A DNA stretch of 64,000 nt from Spirochaetales bacterium (GTDB lineage Bacteria > Spirochaetota > Spirochaetia > Treponematales > UBA12059), in the NCBI GenBank assembly GCA_016926955.1, contig JAFGNN010000030.1, positions 1 through 64,000 of the forward strand, read 5' to 3'. Positions 1-8,490 of the stretch are shown one piece after another. Position 1 is the first letter of the stretch. Every line of letters starts with the position of its first letter. Below the pieces are notes generated by a model, which had not been told where the DNA came from, did no database searches, and saw nothing but the letters and a program-made list of their open reading frames with translations. Both the position numbers and the translations under genes were made by a program.

Positions 1-41
1 CGACGAACGGCCATCGGAGACTTCGTATAACCGGTATTACC

Positions 42-58
42 CGAGCTTCCCAAGCTCG
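42..58. terminator. Small perfect hairpin beyond the rlmJ stop
   Basis: A 7-bp stem (CGAGCTT/AAGCTCG) with a CCC loop lies about 40 bases beyond the stop codon of the leftward rlmJ gene. No clear T-run follows on the minus strand, so a terminator role is only a guess. Confidence 0.3.
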
Positions 59-97
59 TGAAGCGGGTTCGTAGCGCGGGTCGCGCGCGACCGAGCC

Positions 98-940
98 TTA
101 CTTCTCATCCCACGAAAAGTCCGTGTGACCCTGAGCTTCGTTCCCGAGTGTTTTCGCGAGCCACGACAGGCTCTCCTCGAGCACGGCTTTCAACCCCCAC
201 GGGGGATTGAGGATCGCGAATCCGCTCCCGTACATCCCCCATCCATCATCCGGGGGCTTCCTGACCAGAAGCTCAAGGCGCGCGCGAGCCCCGCGACCAA
301 GCGACAGGATCCGCTCGGGAAGAAAGCGCGCCTCGTCCTTAGCCAAAACCGGATACCAGACCGCGTAGCAGCCCCCGGGAAACCGGATCCTCGCGTCGTC
401 AACGGCTTCCAGGACCGCGTCGTACTCCTCGTCCCGTTCATATGGCGGATCGACAAGAACGAATGCCCGTCTGGACGGCGGAGGCAAAAGTCCTTTCAGG
501 GCAGCCAATCCGTCCGTCTGGCCGATCCGGAACCGACGATCGGCGCCCAGGCCGGCCCTCAACTCCGTCGCATCCGCCGGATGCATCTCGTACAGGAAGC
601 CGCGGTCTTCGCGCCGTAGCACGGCAGCCGCGACAAGCGGCGAGCCGGGATACCGCTCAAGCCGACCTTCGGGATTGACGGCCCTGACGATATCGACAAG
701 GCGCCTGACCGGCTCTGGAAAGTCCCGCGCCTCCCACAGGCGCCCGATGCCGTCCCGGTACTCTTCCGTACGAGCGGAGTATCCTCGACCGAGATCACAG
801 GCGCCCGGTCCGGCATGGGTATCGATATAGCGCAGCGGTGAGGGTTTGGCGACCAGGTAGCGGAGGGACTCCGAAAGGACAAGATGCTTTATGACGTCGG
901 CATGGTTGCCCGCGTGGAAGCCGTGTCGGTAACTCAGCAT
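98..940 (-). CDS. rlmJ: 23S rRNA (adenine(2030)-N6)-methyltransferase RlmJ
   Basis: Methylates N6 of A2030 in 23S rRNA using S-adenosylmethionine. The 280-residue length matches the family. The N-terminus MLSYRHGFHAGNHADVIKH is the RlmJ hallmark, and the amino-methyltransferase motif DPPY appears as VDPPYERDEEYD around residue 165. The C-terminal part contains GMYGSGFAILNPPW, also typical. The family is a Rossmann-fold methyltransferase with an inserted helical subdomain. It stands alone, with a group 2 sigma factor gene upstream on the same strand but separated by that gene's terminator. Nothing unusual is seen. The family call is secure from the N-terminal and DPPY motifs. Confidence 0.93.
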   Translation of the reverse strand: MLSYRHGFHAGNHADVIKHLVLSESLRYLVAKPSPLRYIDTHAGPGACDLGRGYSARTEEYRDGIGRLWEARDFPEPVRRLVDIVRAVNPEGRLERYPGSPLVAAAVLRREDRGFLYEMHPADATELRAGLGADRRFRIGQTDGLAALKGLLPPPSRRAFVLVDPPYERDEEYDAVLEAVDDARIRFPGGCYAVWYPVLAKDEARFLPERILSLGRGARARLELLVRKPPDDGWGMYGSGFAILNPPWGLKAVLEESLSWLAKTLGNEAQGHTDFSWDEK

Positions 941-1036
941 ATCGGAAACGCCTCCCTCTGGCGGGGAGAATTATGCCGTCCGAGAGGACTGAGGGCAATG
1001 ACGCGGAAACCCATCGCTCGCGCCCGGAAATGGACC

Positions 1037-1066
1037 ATAAAAACGGCGCCTCCCGGGAGGCGCCGT
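1037..1066 (-). terminator. Rho-independent terminator of the sigma factor gene
   Basis: A perfect 24-base palindrome (12-bp arms, ACGGCGCCTCCC and its complement) spans 1043-1066. On the minus strand it is followed by a T-run at 1039-1043. It sits 39 bases past the sigma gene stop, so it most likely ends that leftward transcript. Confidence 0.85.
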
Positions 1067-1104
1067 CCTGAAGACGATCGTTTCCGATCGCGCTATTCGT
1101 GGAA

Positions 1105-1980
1105 TTATGCCACGTAGTCCTCGAGCAACTCGGTGCGCCCGGGCTGCTGGAGACGCTTGAGCGCGCTCTTTTCGATCTGGCGAATGCGTTCCTTGGTCAG
1201 CTTGAAGCGATCGCCTATTTCCTTCAGGCTCATCGCGCGCCGGCCGTTGAGGCCGAAGCGGAAGCGGATGACTTCAGCTTCTTTCTCGGAGAGGGTCTCG
1301 AGCACCGCGTCGATATCATCCTTGAGATTGTTCTCGATGACGGATTCCACGGGGGCCGTGTATCCCGAATTCTCGACGAAGTCGCCTACCACGCTGGAAT
1401 CGCGCTCGTCGAACACCGGGGTCTCGAGCGACACCAGGTCACGGGAAACGGCTACAAGATCGGCGACGTGCGAGGCGTCCATGTTGAGCATCCGTGCGAT
1501 CTCGCGGATTTCCCCGTCCTCCGTCCTGCTTCCCTCGATGTATTTCCTTGCCTTCTCGATCTGCACCAACTCGTTGGCGCGGTTCAGGGGCAGGCGTATC
1601 ATACGGCTCTTTTCGCAAACGGCTTTCAGAATGGCCTGGCGTATCCACCACACGGCGTAGCTGATGAAGTGGAAACCCTTGTCCACATCGTATCGCTCTA
1701 TGGCGTTGATAAGGCCGATGTTCCCTTCGCTGATGAGGTCTGAAAGAGGAAGACCCTGATTCTGGTACCTCTTGGCTACATTCACGACGAAACGCAAGTT
1801 GCCCTTGACGAGCATGTCCTTGGCGTACTGGTCGCCTTTCGCCGCGGCACGGGCATACTTGTCCTCGTCCTCGCGCGAAAGCAGGGGAATGCGATTGATT
1901 TCCTTGAGGTATATGGAAAGAGTGTTCTCGTCGGCGTTGGTGCGGGTGGCGACAGGCTTGCGGGTACGGGCAGTGGTCAT
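1105..1980 (-). CDS. RNA polymerase sigma-70 family factor, group 2 (RpoS/RpoD-like)
   Basis: Directs RNA polymerase to a promoter subset. At 291 residues it has region 1.2 (TLSIYLKEINRIPLL), region 2 with the -10/core-binding helix (YAVWWIRQAILKAV), region 3, and a region 4 helix-turn-helix ending SLKEIGDRFKLTKERIRQIE. It lacks the acidic region 1.1 and non-conserved insert of a primary RpoD, so it is a group 2 factor rather than the vegetative sigma. An upstream in-frame ATG at 2043 exists, but start 1980 has GGGAGGAAC just ahead and directly precedes a typical basic N-terminus. Transcribed leftward with its own terminator. Group 2 factors commonly serve stationary-phase or stress programmes; which one this is cannot be told from sequence. 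Confidence 0.9.
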   Translation of the reverse strand: MTTARTRKPVATRTNADENTLSIYLKEINRIPLLSREDEDKYARAAAKGDQYAKDMLVKGNLRFVVNVAKRYQNQGLPLSDLISEGNIGLINAIERYDVDKGFHFISYAVWWIRQAILKAVCEKSRMIRLPLNRANELVQIEKARKYIEGSRTEDGEIREIARMLNMDASHVADLVAVSRDLVSLETPVFDERDSSVVGDFVENSGYTAPVESVIENNLKDDIDAVLETLSEKEAEVIRFRFGLNGRRAMSLKEIGDRFKLTKERIRQIEKSALKRLQQPGRTELLEDYVA

Positions 1981-2228
1981 AATGTTCCTCCCACTGCTAG
2001 TATTGCAAACCTCGTGCCAACCACCCCGGGAGCATGCAATCATTTACATGACGACACAGACCATGTCACGAAACGTATATTTGTCTACATAATAATGACT
2101 TAGATTGAAGTCCCCTGATGGCGTCAAGCGAAGAAGAAAGATCAACGCCCCGGACTTGGCGAGAGGTGACGCAGCTCGTGTTTCAAAATGAGACAAGTCG
2201 CGTCAAACGAGCCTGGATCGTATGAAAA

Positions 2229-2900
2229 CTACCCACGCGGGTGTTCCGAGGGCGAAACCGTGCGCCCACAACACAGCCTCCAAGGCAAGCCCGAGCCGCA
2301 TGAGCATCGATCGGCCGGCCCGATCCGACGGTCCCGCCTGAAATCGACCGGGATGACGTGCGCGCGCGAATCCCGCGTCTCCGCGAGCACCGAAGGAATG
2401 CCCGCGTCGATCTTCCGATAGAGCTGTAGCTTGCCCGCGCAATCGAGGTCATCGAGCAAGCCGGAGGCGACTATGCCTATCCAGGCGCCGGCCAATGCGT
2501 GCGAGACAGCCTCCCGCTCGATTTCGTCGCGGAACGCAGTCCGACCCCCGAGATACCGCTCGGCCTGCACCGAATAGAAAGCGCGAAAATCATCATGGTC
2601 CTCGCAGGAGGATTTTGCCATTCCGTACCCGTTCACGAGACGGCCGTAGAGCGAACGCGCATGACCGCGCGGCGCGAGCTTCTGCGCCGAAGCCAGGCTT
2701 TTAACCGCGAGGTCCCTGCGACCGAGCCTCAGCAACGCGATGCCCAGCCAATAAAGACGCTGCGAAAGCAGGCGATCGCCGGGCCCGAGTTCGTCGACGG
2801 CCGCTCGCAGAAGCCGGAGGGCCTCGAGATCACGGTGCAGGGCGAGGGCTCGCCGACCGTTGGAATAGCCCCTGTCAGGGCATTTCGTGCTCCGCTTCAT
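2229..2900 (-). CDS. TPR-like protein with C-terminal SEC-C zinc motif
   Basis: About 223 residues. The N-terminal two thirds is helical and TPR-like (LYWLGIALLRLGRRDLAVKS; ASAQKLAPRGHARSLYGRLV). Near the C-terminus is a SEC-C motif, CSCGSGLPWRLCCG, a zinc-binding element shared with the SecA tail. The function is unknown; SEC-C tails usually bind zinc and often contact other proteins or ribosomes. It follows glgX on the same strand after a short gap and could be co-transcribed. The start is uncertain: ATG 2900 is the only ATG and lacks a close Shine-Dalgarno; a TTG at 2939 is possible, with GGAAGGAA lying after it. Confidence 0.65.
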   Translation of the reverse strand: MKRSTKCPDRGYSNGRRALALHRDLEALRLLRAAVDELGPGDRLLSQRLYWLGIALLRLGRRDLAVKSLASAQKLAPRGHARSLYGRLVNGYGMAKSSCEDHDDFRAFYSVQAERYLGGRTAFRDEIEREAVSHALAGAWIGIVASGLLDDLDCAGKLQLYRKIDAGIPSVLAETRDSRAHVIPVDFRRDRRIGPADRCSCGSGLPWRLCCGRTVSPSEHPRG

Positions 2901-2972
2901 GACTTGATTAAAAATACTTACGATTTCCTTCCAAGCCAAGCGCGGAGCGCGTTCGCGTCGATCATGGCCGGC

Positions 2973-5126
2973 TCAGAGCCGTCGGGCCAACAAGACGGCC
3001 ACGGATCGGGGCTTGAGGACATATGAATCCTGGGGAACCAGCAATTCCTCCCCGCCCAGCTCCAACGCATCGCGAGGCGATTCCAGCCCGGTATCTATCG
3101 ACCGGAACCAGCGTTGACCGAGCGGCGGTTCGCAGATCCTGAATCCCAGTTCCTCGCCCGAGGCGTTGAACATGAGGAAGAAGTCGTTGTCGTCGCGGTC
3201 GGCTACGATATCGGCCCGGGACCCGTCGACGCGGATGGCGACGGCGCGTTCGTCGAGGGCCCAATCGACGTCCCCGCCGGAGGGGCTGTACCACGCGATA
3301 TCCGGTATCGCGTTGAAGCTGGAATCCTTGCCGGTGAAGAATTCCGGGCGCCTGAAGGACGGATGCCGCATCCGGAGCTCGACCACGCGCGCCGCGAAGC
3401 GCAGAAGGTCCGCGTTGGTCTCGGCGAGGCTCCAATCGATCCAGGAGACCTCGTTGTCCTGGCAATACGCGTTGTTGTTTCCGCGCTGCGATCTCCCGAA
3501 TTCGTCTCCGGCCAGCAACATCGGGGTTCCGATCGAGAGAAGGGTGGTGACCAGGATGTTGCGCTGTTGCCTCGACCTCACCGTCTCGATCGCGGGATTC
3601 CGCGTGGGCCCTTCGTAACCGTGGTTGTAGCTGAAATTGGACCCGTGCCCGTCATTGTTGTCCTCGCCGTTTTCCTCGTTGTGCTTCCCGTTGTACGACA
3701 CGAGATCGCGAAGCGTGAAGCCGTCATGGCTCGTCACGTAATTGATCGAATGGAATGGCTTGCGTCCGTCCCGCAGGTACAGGTCGGAAGACCCGGTGAT
3801 GCGCGTGGCGAAACCGCGGAGCGCGTGCGCGTCCCCTCTCCAAAAGCGCCGGATGTCGTCGCGGAAGCGGTCGTTCCACTCGGCCCAGCGCCCGCCGGGG
3901 AACCAGCCGACCTGGTACGCGCCGCCGGCGTCCCAGGCCTCGGCTATGATCTTGGTGTGCCGAAGTATCGGATCCTCCGCAATCTGCTCTATGACCGGCG
4001 GATTTTCCAGCAGGCGACCGCGCTGGTCCCTCCCGAGGATCGACCCGAGATCGAAACGGAATCCGTCGACGTGCATGTCGACCACCCAGTAATGAAGGCA
4101 ATCCATGATGAAGCTGCGCACGACCGGGTGGTTGCAGTTGAGCGTGTTCCCGCAGCCCGAGTAGTTCTTGTAGTACCGCGGATTGTCGTCGAGCATGTAC
4201 CAGATCGGATTGTCCAGGCCGCGGAACGAGAGGGTCGGGCCGAGCTCGTTTCCTTCGCCGGTATGGTTGAAAACCACGTCCAGGATGACCTCGATGCCGG
4301 CGGCGTGAAGTTCCCGCACCATCGTCTTGAACTCGGCGACCTGCCCGCCGAGCGAGCCATCCACCGCGTAGGAGCCCTTGGGCGCGAAGAACGAAATGGT
4401 GGAGTAACCCCAGTACTGCCTGAGCCGTTCGCCGGTTCTCGGATTCCTTCGCGGATTCTCGAAGGAGTCGAACTCCTGGACGGGCAGCAGCTCGAGGCTC
4501 GTGACGCCGAGCGCCTTGAGCCTCGGTATGGACTCGACCACGCCAAGGAAAGTGCCCGGGTGCTCCACTCCGGAACTCGGGTGCATCGTGAGCCCGCGGA
4601 CATGCGCCTCATAAATAACGCAGTGCCTGAGGGGATAGTTGAGGGGGCGGTCCCCTTTCCAGTCGAAGTCGTCATCGACCACGACGCACTTCGGCATGTC
4701 GCCGGCATCGTCGCTGGCAGAGAACGACAGGTCCGAATCCGGATCGCCGGGCACGTATCCCGAGGCTTTCGAGAAATTCCAGGCGAAATCGGAGGTCAAG
4801 GCGCGGGCGTAGGGGTCCAGCAAGGCTTTATGCGCGTTGAACCGAAGGCCGCGCTCCGGGATGAACGGCCCCTCGGCCCGCCAAAGGTACAGGGCGCCGG
4901 GACCGAGCCCCTCGATGAAACAATGCCAGATATCGCCGGTGCGGTTCTGTCGCGGATCGAGGGCCAGAGCGAACGACGGGTCGGAGTCGGTAGACCGTTC
5001 GAAAACGCAAAGCATCATCGAGGTAGCGTCCCTCGAAAACACGGCGAAATTGACGCCGCCGGCCGACGCGGAGGCGCCGAAGGGTCTGGGGTATCCGGGA
5101 TGGACGACGAGGGGCCGGTTCGGCAT
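2973..5126 (-). CDS. glgX: Glycogen debranching enzyme GlgX (isoamylase type)
   Basis: Hydrolyses alpha-1,6 branches of glycogen or limit dextrin in the cytoplasm. The 717-residue length is normal for GlgX. An N-terminal CBM48-like domain (PFGASASAGGVNFAVFS) precedes a GH13 barrel with the conserved regions VVFNHTGEG, the nucleophile in DGFRFDLGSIL, the acid/base in IIAEAWDAGG and the fourth region in VTSHDGFTL. The insertion typical of isoamylases (YKNYSGCGNTLNCNHP) is present. No other glycogen genes are in the window. A weak GAGGT precedes the ATG. A long open frame on the opposite strand (3114-5165) is an antisense shadow produced by GC-rich codon bias. Confidence 0.93.
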   Translation of the reverse strand: MPNRPLVVHPGYPRPFGASASAGGVNFAVFSRDATSMMLCVFERSTDSDPSFALALDPRQNRTGDIWHCFIEGLGPGALYLWRAEGPFIPERGLRFNAHKALLDPYARALTSDFAWNFSKASGYVPGDPDSDLSFSASDDAGDMPKCVVVDDDFDWKGDRPLNYPLRHCVIYEAHVRGLTMHPSSGVEHPGTFLGVVESIPRLKALGVTSLELLPVQEFDSFENPRRNPRTGERLRQYWGYSTISFFAPKGSYAVDGSLGGQVAEFKTMVRELHAAGIEVILDVVFNHTGEGNELGPTLSFRGLDNPIWYMLDDNPRYYKNYSGCGNTLNCNHPVVRSFIMDCLHYWVVDMHVDGFRFDLGSILGRDQRGRLLENPPVIEQIAEDPILRHTKIIAEAWDAGGAYQVGWFPGGRWAEWNDRFRDDIRRFWRGDAHALRGFATRITGSSDLYLRDGRKPFHSINYVTSHDGFTLRDLVSYNGKHNEENGEDNNDGHGSNFSYNHGYEGPTRNPAIETVRSRQQRNILVTTLLSIGTPMLLAGDEFGRSQRGNNNAYCQDNEVSWIDWSLAETNADLLRFAARVVELRMRHPSFRRPEFFTGKDSSFNAIPDIAWYSPSGGDVDWALDERAVAIRVDGSRADIVADRDDNDFFLMFNASGEELGFRICEPPLGQRWFRSIDTGLESPRDALELGGEELLVPQDSYVLKPRSVAVLLARRL

Positions 5127-5205
5127 GGTGACCTCGGAAGGAGGCTAACGTTTGCCGAAGTATAGCACGTCGCGGGAATGAGTGGCCCTCGAAGCGTCCG
5201 CGGCG

Positions 5206-5973
5206 CTACATGGCCAAGCCTCCGTCGACTTTGAGCACCGCTCCCGTGACGTAGGTCGAAAGATCAGAGACGAGAAAGAGCGCGGCCGCGGCAACGTCAC
5301 CCGGCGAGCCGGTGCGCCCGAGCGGGATGCGTGATTTGAGCGCTTCCTTGGCCTGTTCGGGAATCGCCTCGGTCATCGCGGTGTCGATGTAGCCGGGAGC
5401 CAGGACGTTGACGCGAACTCCGCGGCCCGCCACCTCGCGCGCGAGACTCTTCGAAAATCCCACGACCCCTGCCTTGCTCGCGGCATAATTCGTCTGTCCC
5501 CCGTTGCCGATCAGGCCCACCACGCTCGAAACGTTCACGATGCTTCCCGCGCGTCGCTTGATCATATGCCGCGCCACCGCGCGAGAGACAAGAAAGACGC
5601 TGGTAAGGTTGGCGCCGATCACCTCGTTCCAATCCTCGAGCGTCATGCGGAACACGAGGCCGTCCCTGGTGATGCCCGCGTTGTTCACTGCCGCGTCGAG
5701 GCCGCCGGACTCGGCAATGACCTTCCCCACCGCCGATTCGACGGCCTCTTCGGCGGAAACGTCACAGGCGACGTGCGCGATCGCCCCACCCCGCTCGGCC
5801 GCCAACAAGGCCAGCTCGTGATGGTCTTCGGCGCGATTCCGGGACAGGTACCAGACCTTCGCGCCTTCGCGGAGGAAGCGCTCCACCATGGCGCGACCCA
5901 TGCCGCGAGATCCCCCGGTAACCAGCACGGACCGCCCCGCGAGCAATCGGGAATCAAAACCGTCGTTCGCCAT
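5206..5973 (-). CDS. fabG: 3-oxoacyl-[ACP] reductase FabG
   Basis: NADPH-dependent reduction of 3-oxoacyl-ACP in type II fatty acid synthesis. A 255-residue short-chain dehydrogenase: cofactor motif VTGGSRGMGRAM near the N-terminus, structural NNAG (AAVNNAGITRDG), and the catalytic Ser-Tyr-Lys set in NVSSVVGLIGNGG and NYAASKAG. The C-terminal PGYIDTAMTE and VTGAVLKVDGG segments are FabG-like. Its ATG follows the fabD stop by only two bases, so the pair is translationally coupled. That context favours fatty acid synthesis over a general short-chain dehydrogenase role. Confidence 0.9.
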   Translation of the reverse strand: MANDGFDSRLLAGRSVLVTGGSRGMGRAMVERFLREGAKVWYLSRNRAEDHHELALLAAERGGAIAHVACDVSAEEAVESAVGKVIAESGGLDAAVNNAGITRDGLVFRMTLEDWNEVIGANLTSVFLVSRAVARHMIKRRAGSIVNVSSVVGLIGNGGQTNYAASKAGVVGFSKSLAREVAGRGVRVNVLAPGYIDTAMTEAIPEQAKEALKSRIPLGRTGSPGDVAAAALFLVSDLSTYVTGAVLKVDGGLAM

Positions 5974-5975
5974 GC

Positions 5976-6923
5976 TCAGGCCGCCCGCTCGTCCGCGGAG
6001 AGCGCTTCGACGAGCGCGTCAAGATTCTCCAGGGTTCCGCAAGCGCGGCACTCGACCTCGGGGTGCGCGCCCTTCATCAAACCGGCGAGCACAGTCCCGG
6101 GTCCTACCTCGATGCACGACCTGACACCGGCGGCGACCATGGCGGATTCCTCGTCGATCCAGCGGACGGGACTAACGATCTGGCTCGCGGCGAGCCGCTT
6201 CATGTCGAAACCGTAGCGCACGGGTCCTCCGGTGACATTCGAGAAAAAAGCCACCGTCGGATCGTCGAAAGCCACGCCGTCAAGCAGGATCTTGAAGGCT
6301 TCGTATGCCGTCGACATGACGGGGGAATGGAAGGCGCCCGAAACCTTGAGCCGGATGACCCGCTTTGCTCCCGCAGCCTTGAGCGCGGATTCAGCGAGAG
6401 AAAGCCCGGCTTCGGTTCCCGCTATCACGGTCTGGGTCGGCGAATTGCGATTGGCGACCCAGGCCTCGCCGATACCCGCTTCGGCCAAGGCGTTCCCGAC
6501 CTCGTCCGGCCAGAGGCCCATTACCGCCGCCATGCCCGATCCGCCCGAAGCGGAACCCGCTTCGTCCATCAGGCGCCCCCGCGCCGCCACCAGGCTGAGC
6601 ATTGTTTCCATGGAGAGGGAACCCGCCGCGACCATGGCCGGCCATTCCCCGAGGCTGAATCCCGCGACCGCTGACGGCTCGACACCGCGCTTCCGCAATG
6701 CCAGCACCAGCGAGTGCTCAACGGCAGCGAGTGCGACCTGGGCTACGCTGGTCCGCTTCAGGTTGTCCTCATCACCTTCGAATACTGCTTTCGGGAGGTT
6801 GAATCCCGCTAAGTCGGACGCGGCCTCGAATACGGATCGAACCTCGGGGTCGGCATCGAACAGGTCCTTGCCCATGCCTACGTATTGGGCGCCCTGGCCC
6901 GGGAACAGGAAACACGCTTTCAT
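5976..6923 (-). CDS. fabD: Malonyl-CoA:ACP transacylase FabD
   Basis: Transfers malonyl from CoA to acyl carrier protein. 315 residues. The N-terminus FLFPGQGAQYVGMG and the nucleophile elbow GFSLGEWPAM are visible; the elbow is normally GHSLGE, so the residue before the serine is Phe instead of His. The catalytic histidine lies in VSGAFHSPVM. Start 6923 is chosen because GAGGAGG lies just upstream and the protein begins directly at the FPGQGAQ strand; an upstream in-frame start at 6971 adds non-conserved residues. Followed immediately by fabG. Confidence 0.92.
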   Translation of the reverse strand: MKACFLFPGQGAQYVGMGKDLFDADPEVRSVFEAASDLAGFNLPKAVFEGDEDNLKRTSVAQVALAAVEHSLVLALRKRGVEPSAVAGFSLGEWPAMVAAGSLSMETMLSLVAARGRLMDEAGSASGGSGMAAVMGLWPDEVGNALAEAGIGEAWVANRNSPTQTVIAGTEAGLSLAESALKAAGAKRVIRLKVSGAFHSPVMSTAYEAFKILLDGVAFDDPTVAFFSNVTGGPVRYGFDMKRLAASQIVSPVRWIDEESAMVAAGVRSCIEVGPGTVLAGLMKGAHPEVECRACGTLENLDALVEALSADERAA

Positions 6924-7057
6924 CTCGCCTCCTCGACGCGACAGCCCGCCTGGGTCAAACGCGCCCGACAATCGACACTATTACACTACGGGTCATTATG
7001 TCAACGTCTGGATCCCATGATATCACGCTCGAGTTCAAGCGGCGCTATACTGGAGGC

Positions 7058-7369
7058 ATGAACAGCAGTCAGCGGATCATCGAGGTTTTGCGCCGAATTC
7101 CTCGCGGACGCGTCTCCAGTTACGGCGCGGTCGCGGCTCGCGCAGGGCTTCCTAACGGCGCGCGGCAGGTAGCCCGCCTGCTCCACTCTTCTTCACGAAA
7201 GGAAGACCTGCCCTGGTTCCGAGTGGTACGAAGCGACGGCAGCATCGCGCTCGAACCGGGATGCGGTTTCGAGGAACAATCCGCGCGGCTTGCGGCAGAA
7301 GGCGTCGAGGTGGGCCCAGGCGGGCGCGTCGATCTGGATCGCTTCGGCTGGGTCGATGCGAGGGACTAG
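7058..7369 (+). CDS. Alkyltransferase-like (ATL) DNA-damage recognition protein
   Basis: A 103-residue protein of the MGMT/Ogt DNA-binding family. The alkyl-acceptor motif PCHRV of active methyltransferases is replaced by PWFRVV (DLPWFRVVRSDG). Loss of the acceptor cysteine to tryptophan is the mark of ATL proteins, which bind O6-alkylguanine and hand it to nucleotide-excision repair rather than repairing it directly. The wing-helix part is present (IPRGRVSSYGAVAARAGLPNGARQVARLL). Start 7058 is set by TGGAGG six bases upstream. It diverges from fabD. Confidence 0.85.
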   Translation: MNSSQRIIEVLRRIPRGRVSSYGAVAARAGLPNGARQVARLLHSSSRKEDLPWFRVVRSDGSIALEPGCGFEEQSARLAAEGVEVGPGGRVDLDRFGWVDARD

Positions 7370-7444
7370 CGAAAAGGCGAGCCACCGGCCGCGGACACCC
7401 GCCGGAGGACTCTCGGGGCCGCAAAGGCTCGGCGTGCCGATGCG

Positions 7445-8374
7445 CTAGTCCTCGGCGGCCTTTATCCAGCGCGCACCGAAGGACCGGTAACCGACCGCGC
7501 CGAGAGCCTCGCCGAATTCGTCGCCCAGAAAGGGCATGTCGACGATGACATGATGAACGGAGCATTCGGCGAAGCGCTCGCGCGCGGTCTCGATCAGGCG
7601 GCGCCCCAGACCAAGCCGTCGCCGCTCGGGCTTGACGTACAGGTATACGACCTTGCCGAACGACCTGTCAGCCACGAACAGCGTCCGCATGACGGCCACT
7701 CCCGCGGCGTCGCCCGGAACGGCTTCGGCGACCAGCACTCGCAAGCCCTCGTCGGGGCCGGAAGCGATCTCTCCCTCGAGCCGCGTGTATTCATATTCGA
7801 CCACCGCCTCCGGGAAGCGCTCGAGCGCTTCGACGAGGCTGGCCCGGAACACCGGCTGCAGATCGACCCACAGGCTCCGACCGCCTTCCCGGAGCACGAA
7901 GTCCTCGGCGATCAGATCGTCGAGGTCGTCCGGTTCCGGACCGAGCCTCTCGAGCCCCTGCAGCTCACGAAGATCGTCATACCACGCGACGATGACCCGG
8001 CGCATGGCCTTGTGCTTGTGCTCGTACCACCGCTTCTCTATGTCGGGACGGGAATCCAGGACATTCTTGAAAGCGCGGAAGACGCCACGGCCCCGGGCGA
8101 GCGCGGCAAGAAGCTCCCCGCGGGTTACCGCGTCATATACGGTCCTCGAGAAGTCTTCCATGAGCTTGAACCCATCCTGGCTCGACCACTGGGGAACGCG
8201 GACCCGCGCCATGGTCGAAGCCTCCGGCCCGGAATCCGCCCCGTCCTCGCCTTCCTCGGCCTCGCATGGCCGCTCGATGCGAGAGCCGGTCTCCAGATCG
8301 ATCCAGGAGTCGCAGTTCTGGTTTTCCATCCCGAAGATCACTTCTTCGACGACGGCATCGCTCAATTCGAACAT
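7445..8374 (-). CDS. UPF0158-like domain fused to GNAT N-acetyltransferase
   Basis: 309 residues in two parts. Residues 1-150 resemble UPF0158 (EVIFGMENQNCDSWIDLETG), a family of unknown function. The C-terminal third is a GNAT acetyltransferase with the acetyl-CoA loop RRRLGLGRRLIE after the beta-4 strand VVYLYVKPE. The acceptor substrate is unknown. An acidic linker (EAEEGEDGADSG) lies between residues 38 and 50. A run of nine G on the minus strand (8379-8387) occupies the Shine-Dalgarno position just before the ATG, so slippage there would change initiation spacing. Confidence 0.75.
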   Translation of the reverse strand: MFELSDAVVEEVIFGMENQNCDSWIDLETGSRIERPCEAEEGEDGADSGPEASTMARVRVPQWSSQDGFKLMEDFSRTVYDAVTRGELLAALARGRGVFRAFKNVLDSRPDIEKRWYEHKHKAMRRVIVAWYDDLRELQGLERLGPEPDDLDDLIAEDFVLREGGRSLWVDLQPVFRASLVEALERFPEAVVEYEYTRLEGEIASGPDEGLRVLVAEAVPGDAAGVAVMRTLFVADRSFGKVVYLYVKPERRRLGLGRRLIETARERFAECSVHHVIVDMPFLGDEFGEALGAVGYRSFGARWIKAAED

Positions 8375-8490
8375 CGCGCCCCCCCCCTGGAATGGCTGGA
8401 TATCCTAGCCAGCGCACCCTGCGCGGTCAAGAAGCGGCGGCCGCGGCCGCTCGCTTGCGGACCGGGCGAGGCGAGGCTAGGCTGGACGGC

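Noticed and set aside
3114-5165. 683-codon open frame opposite glgX
   Set aside because: It mirrors glgX exactly, has no recognisable domain, and arises from GC-rich third positions.
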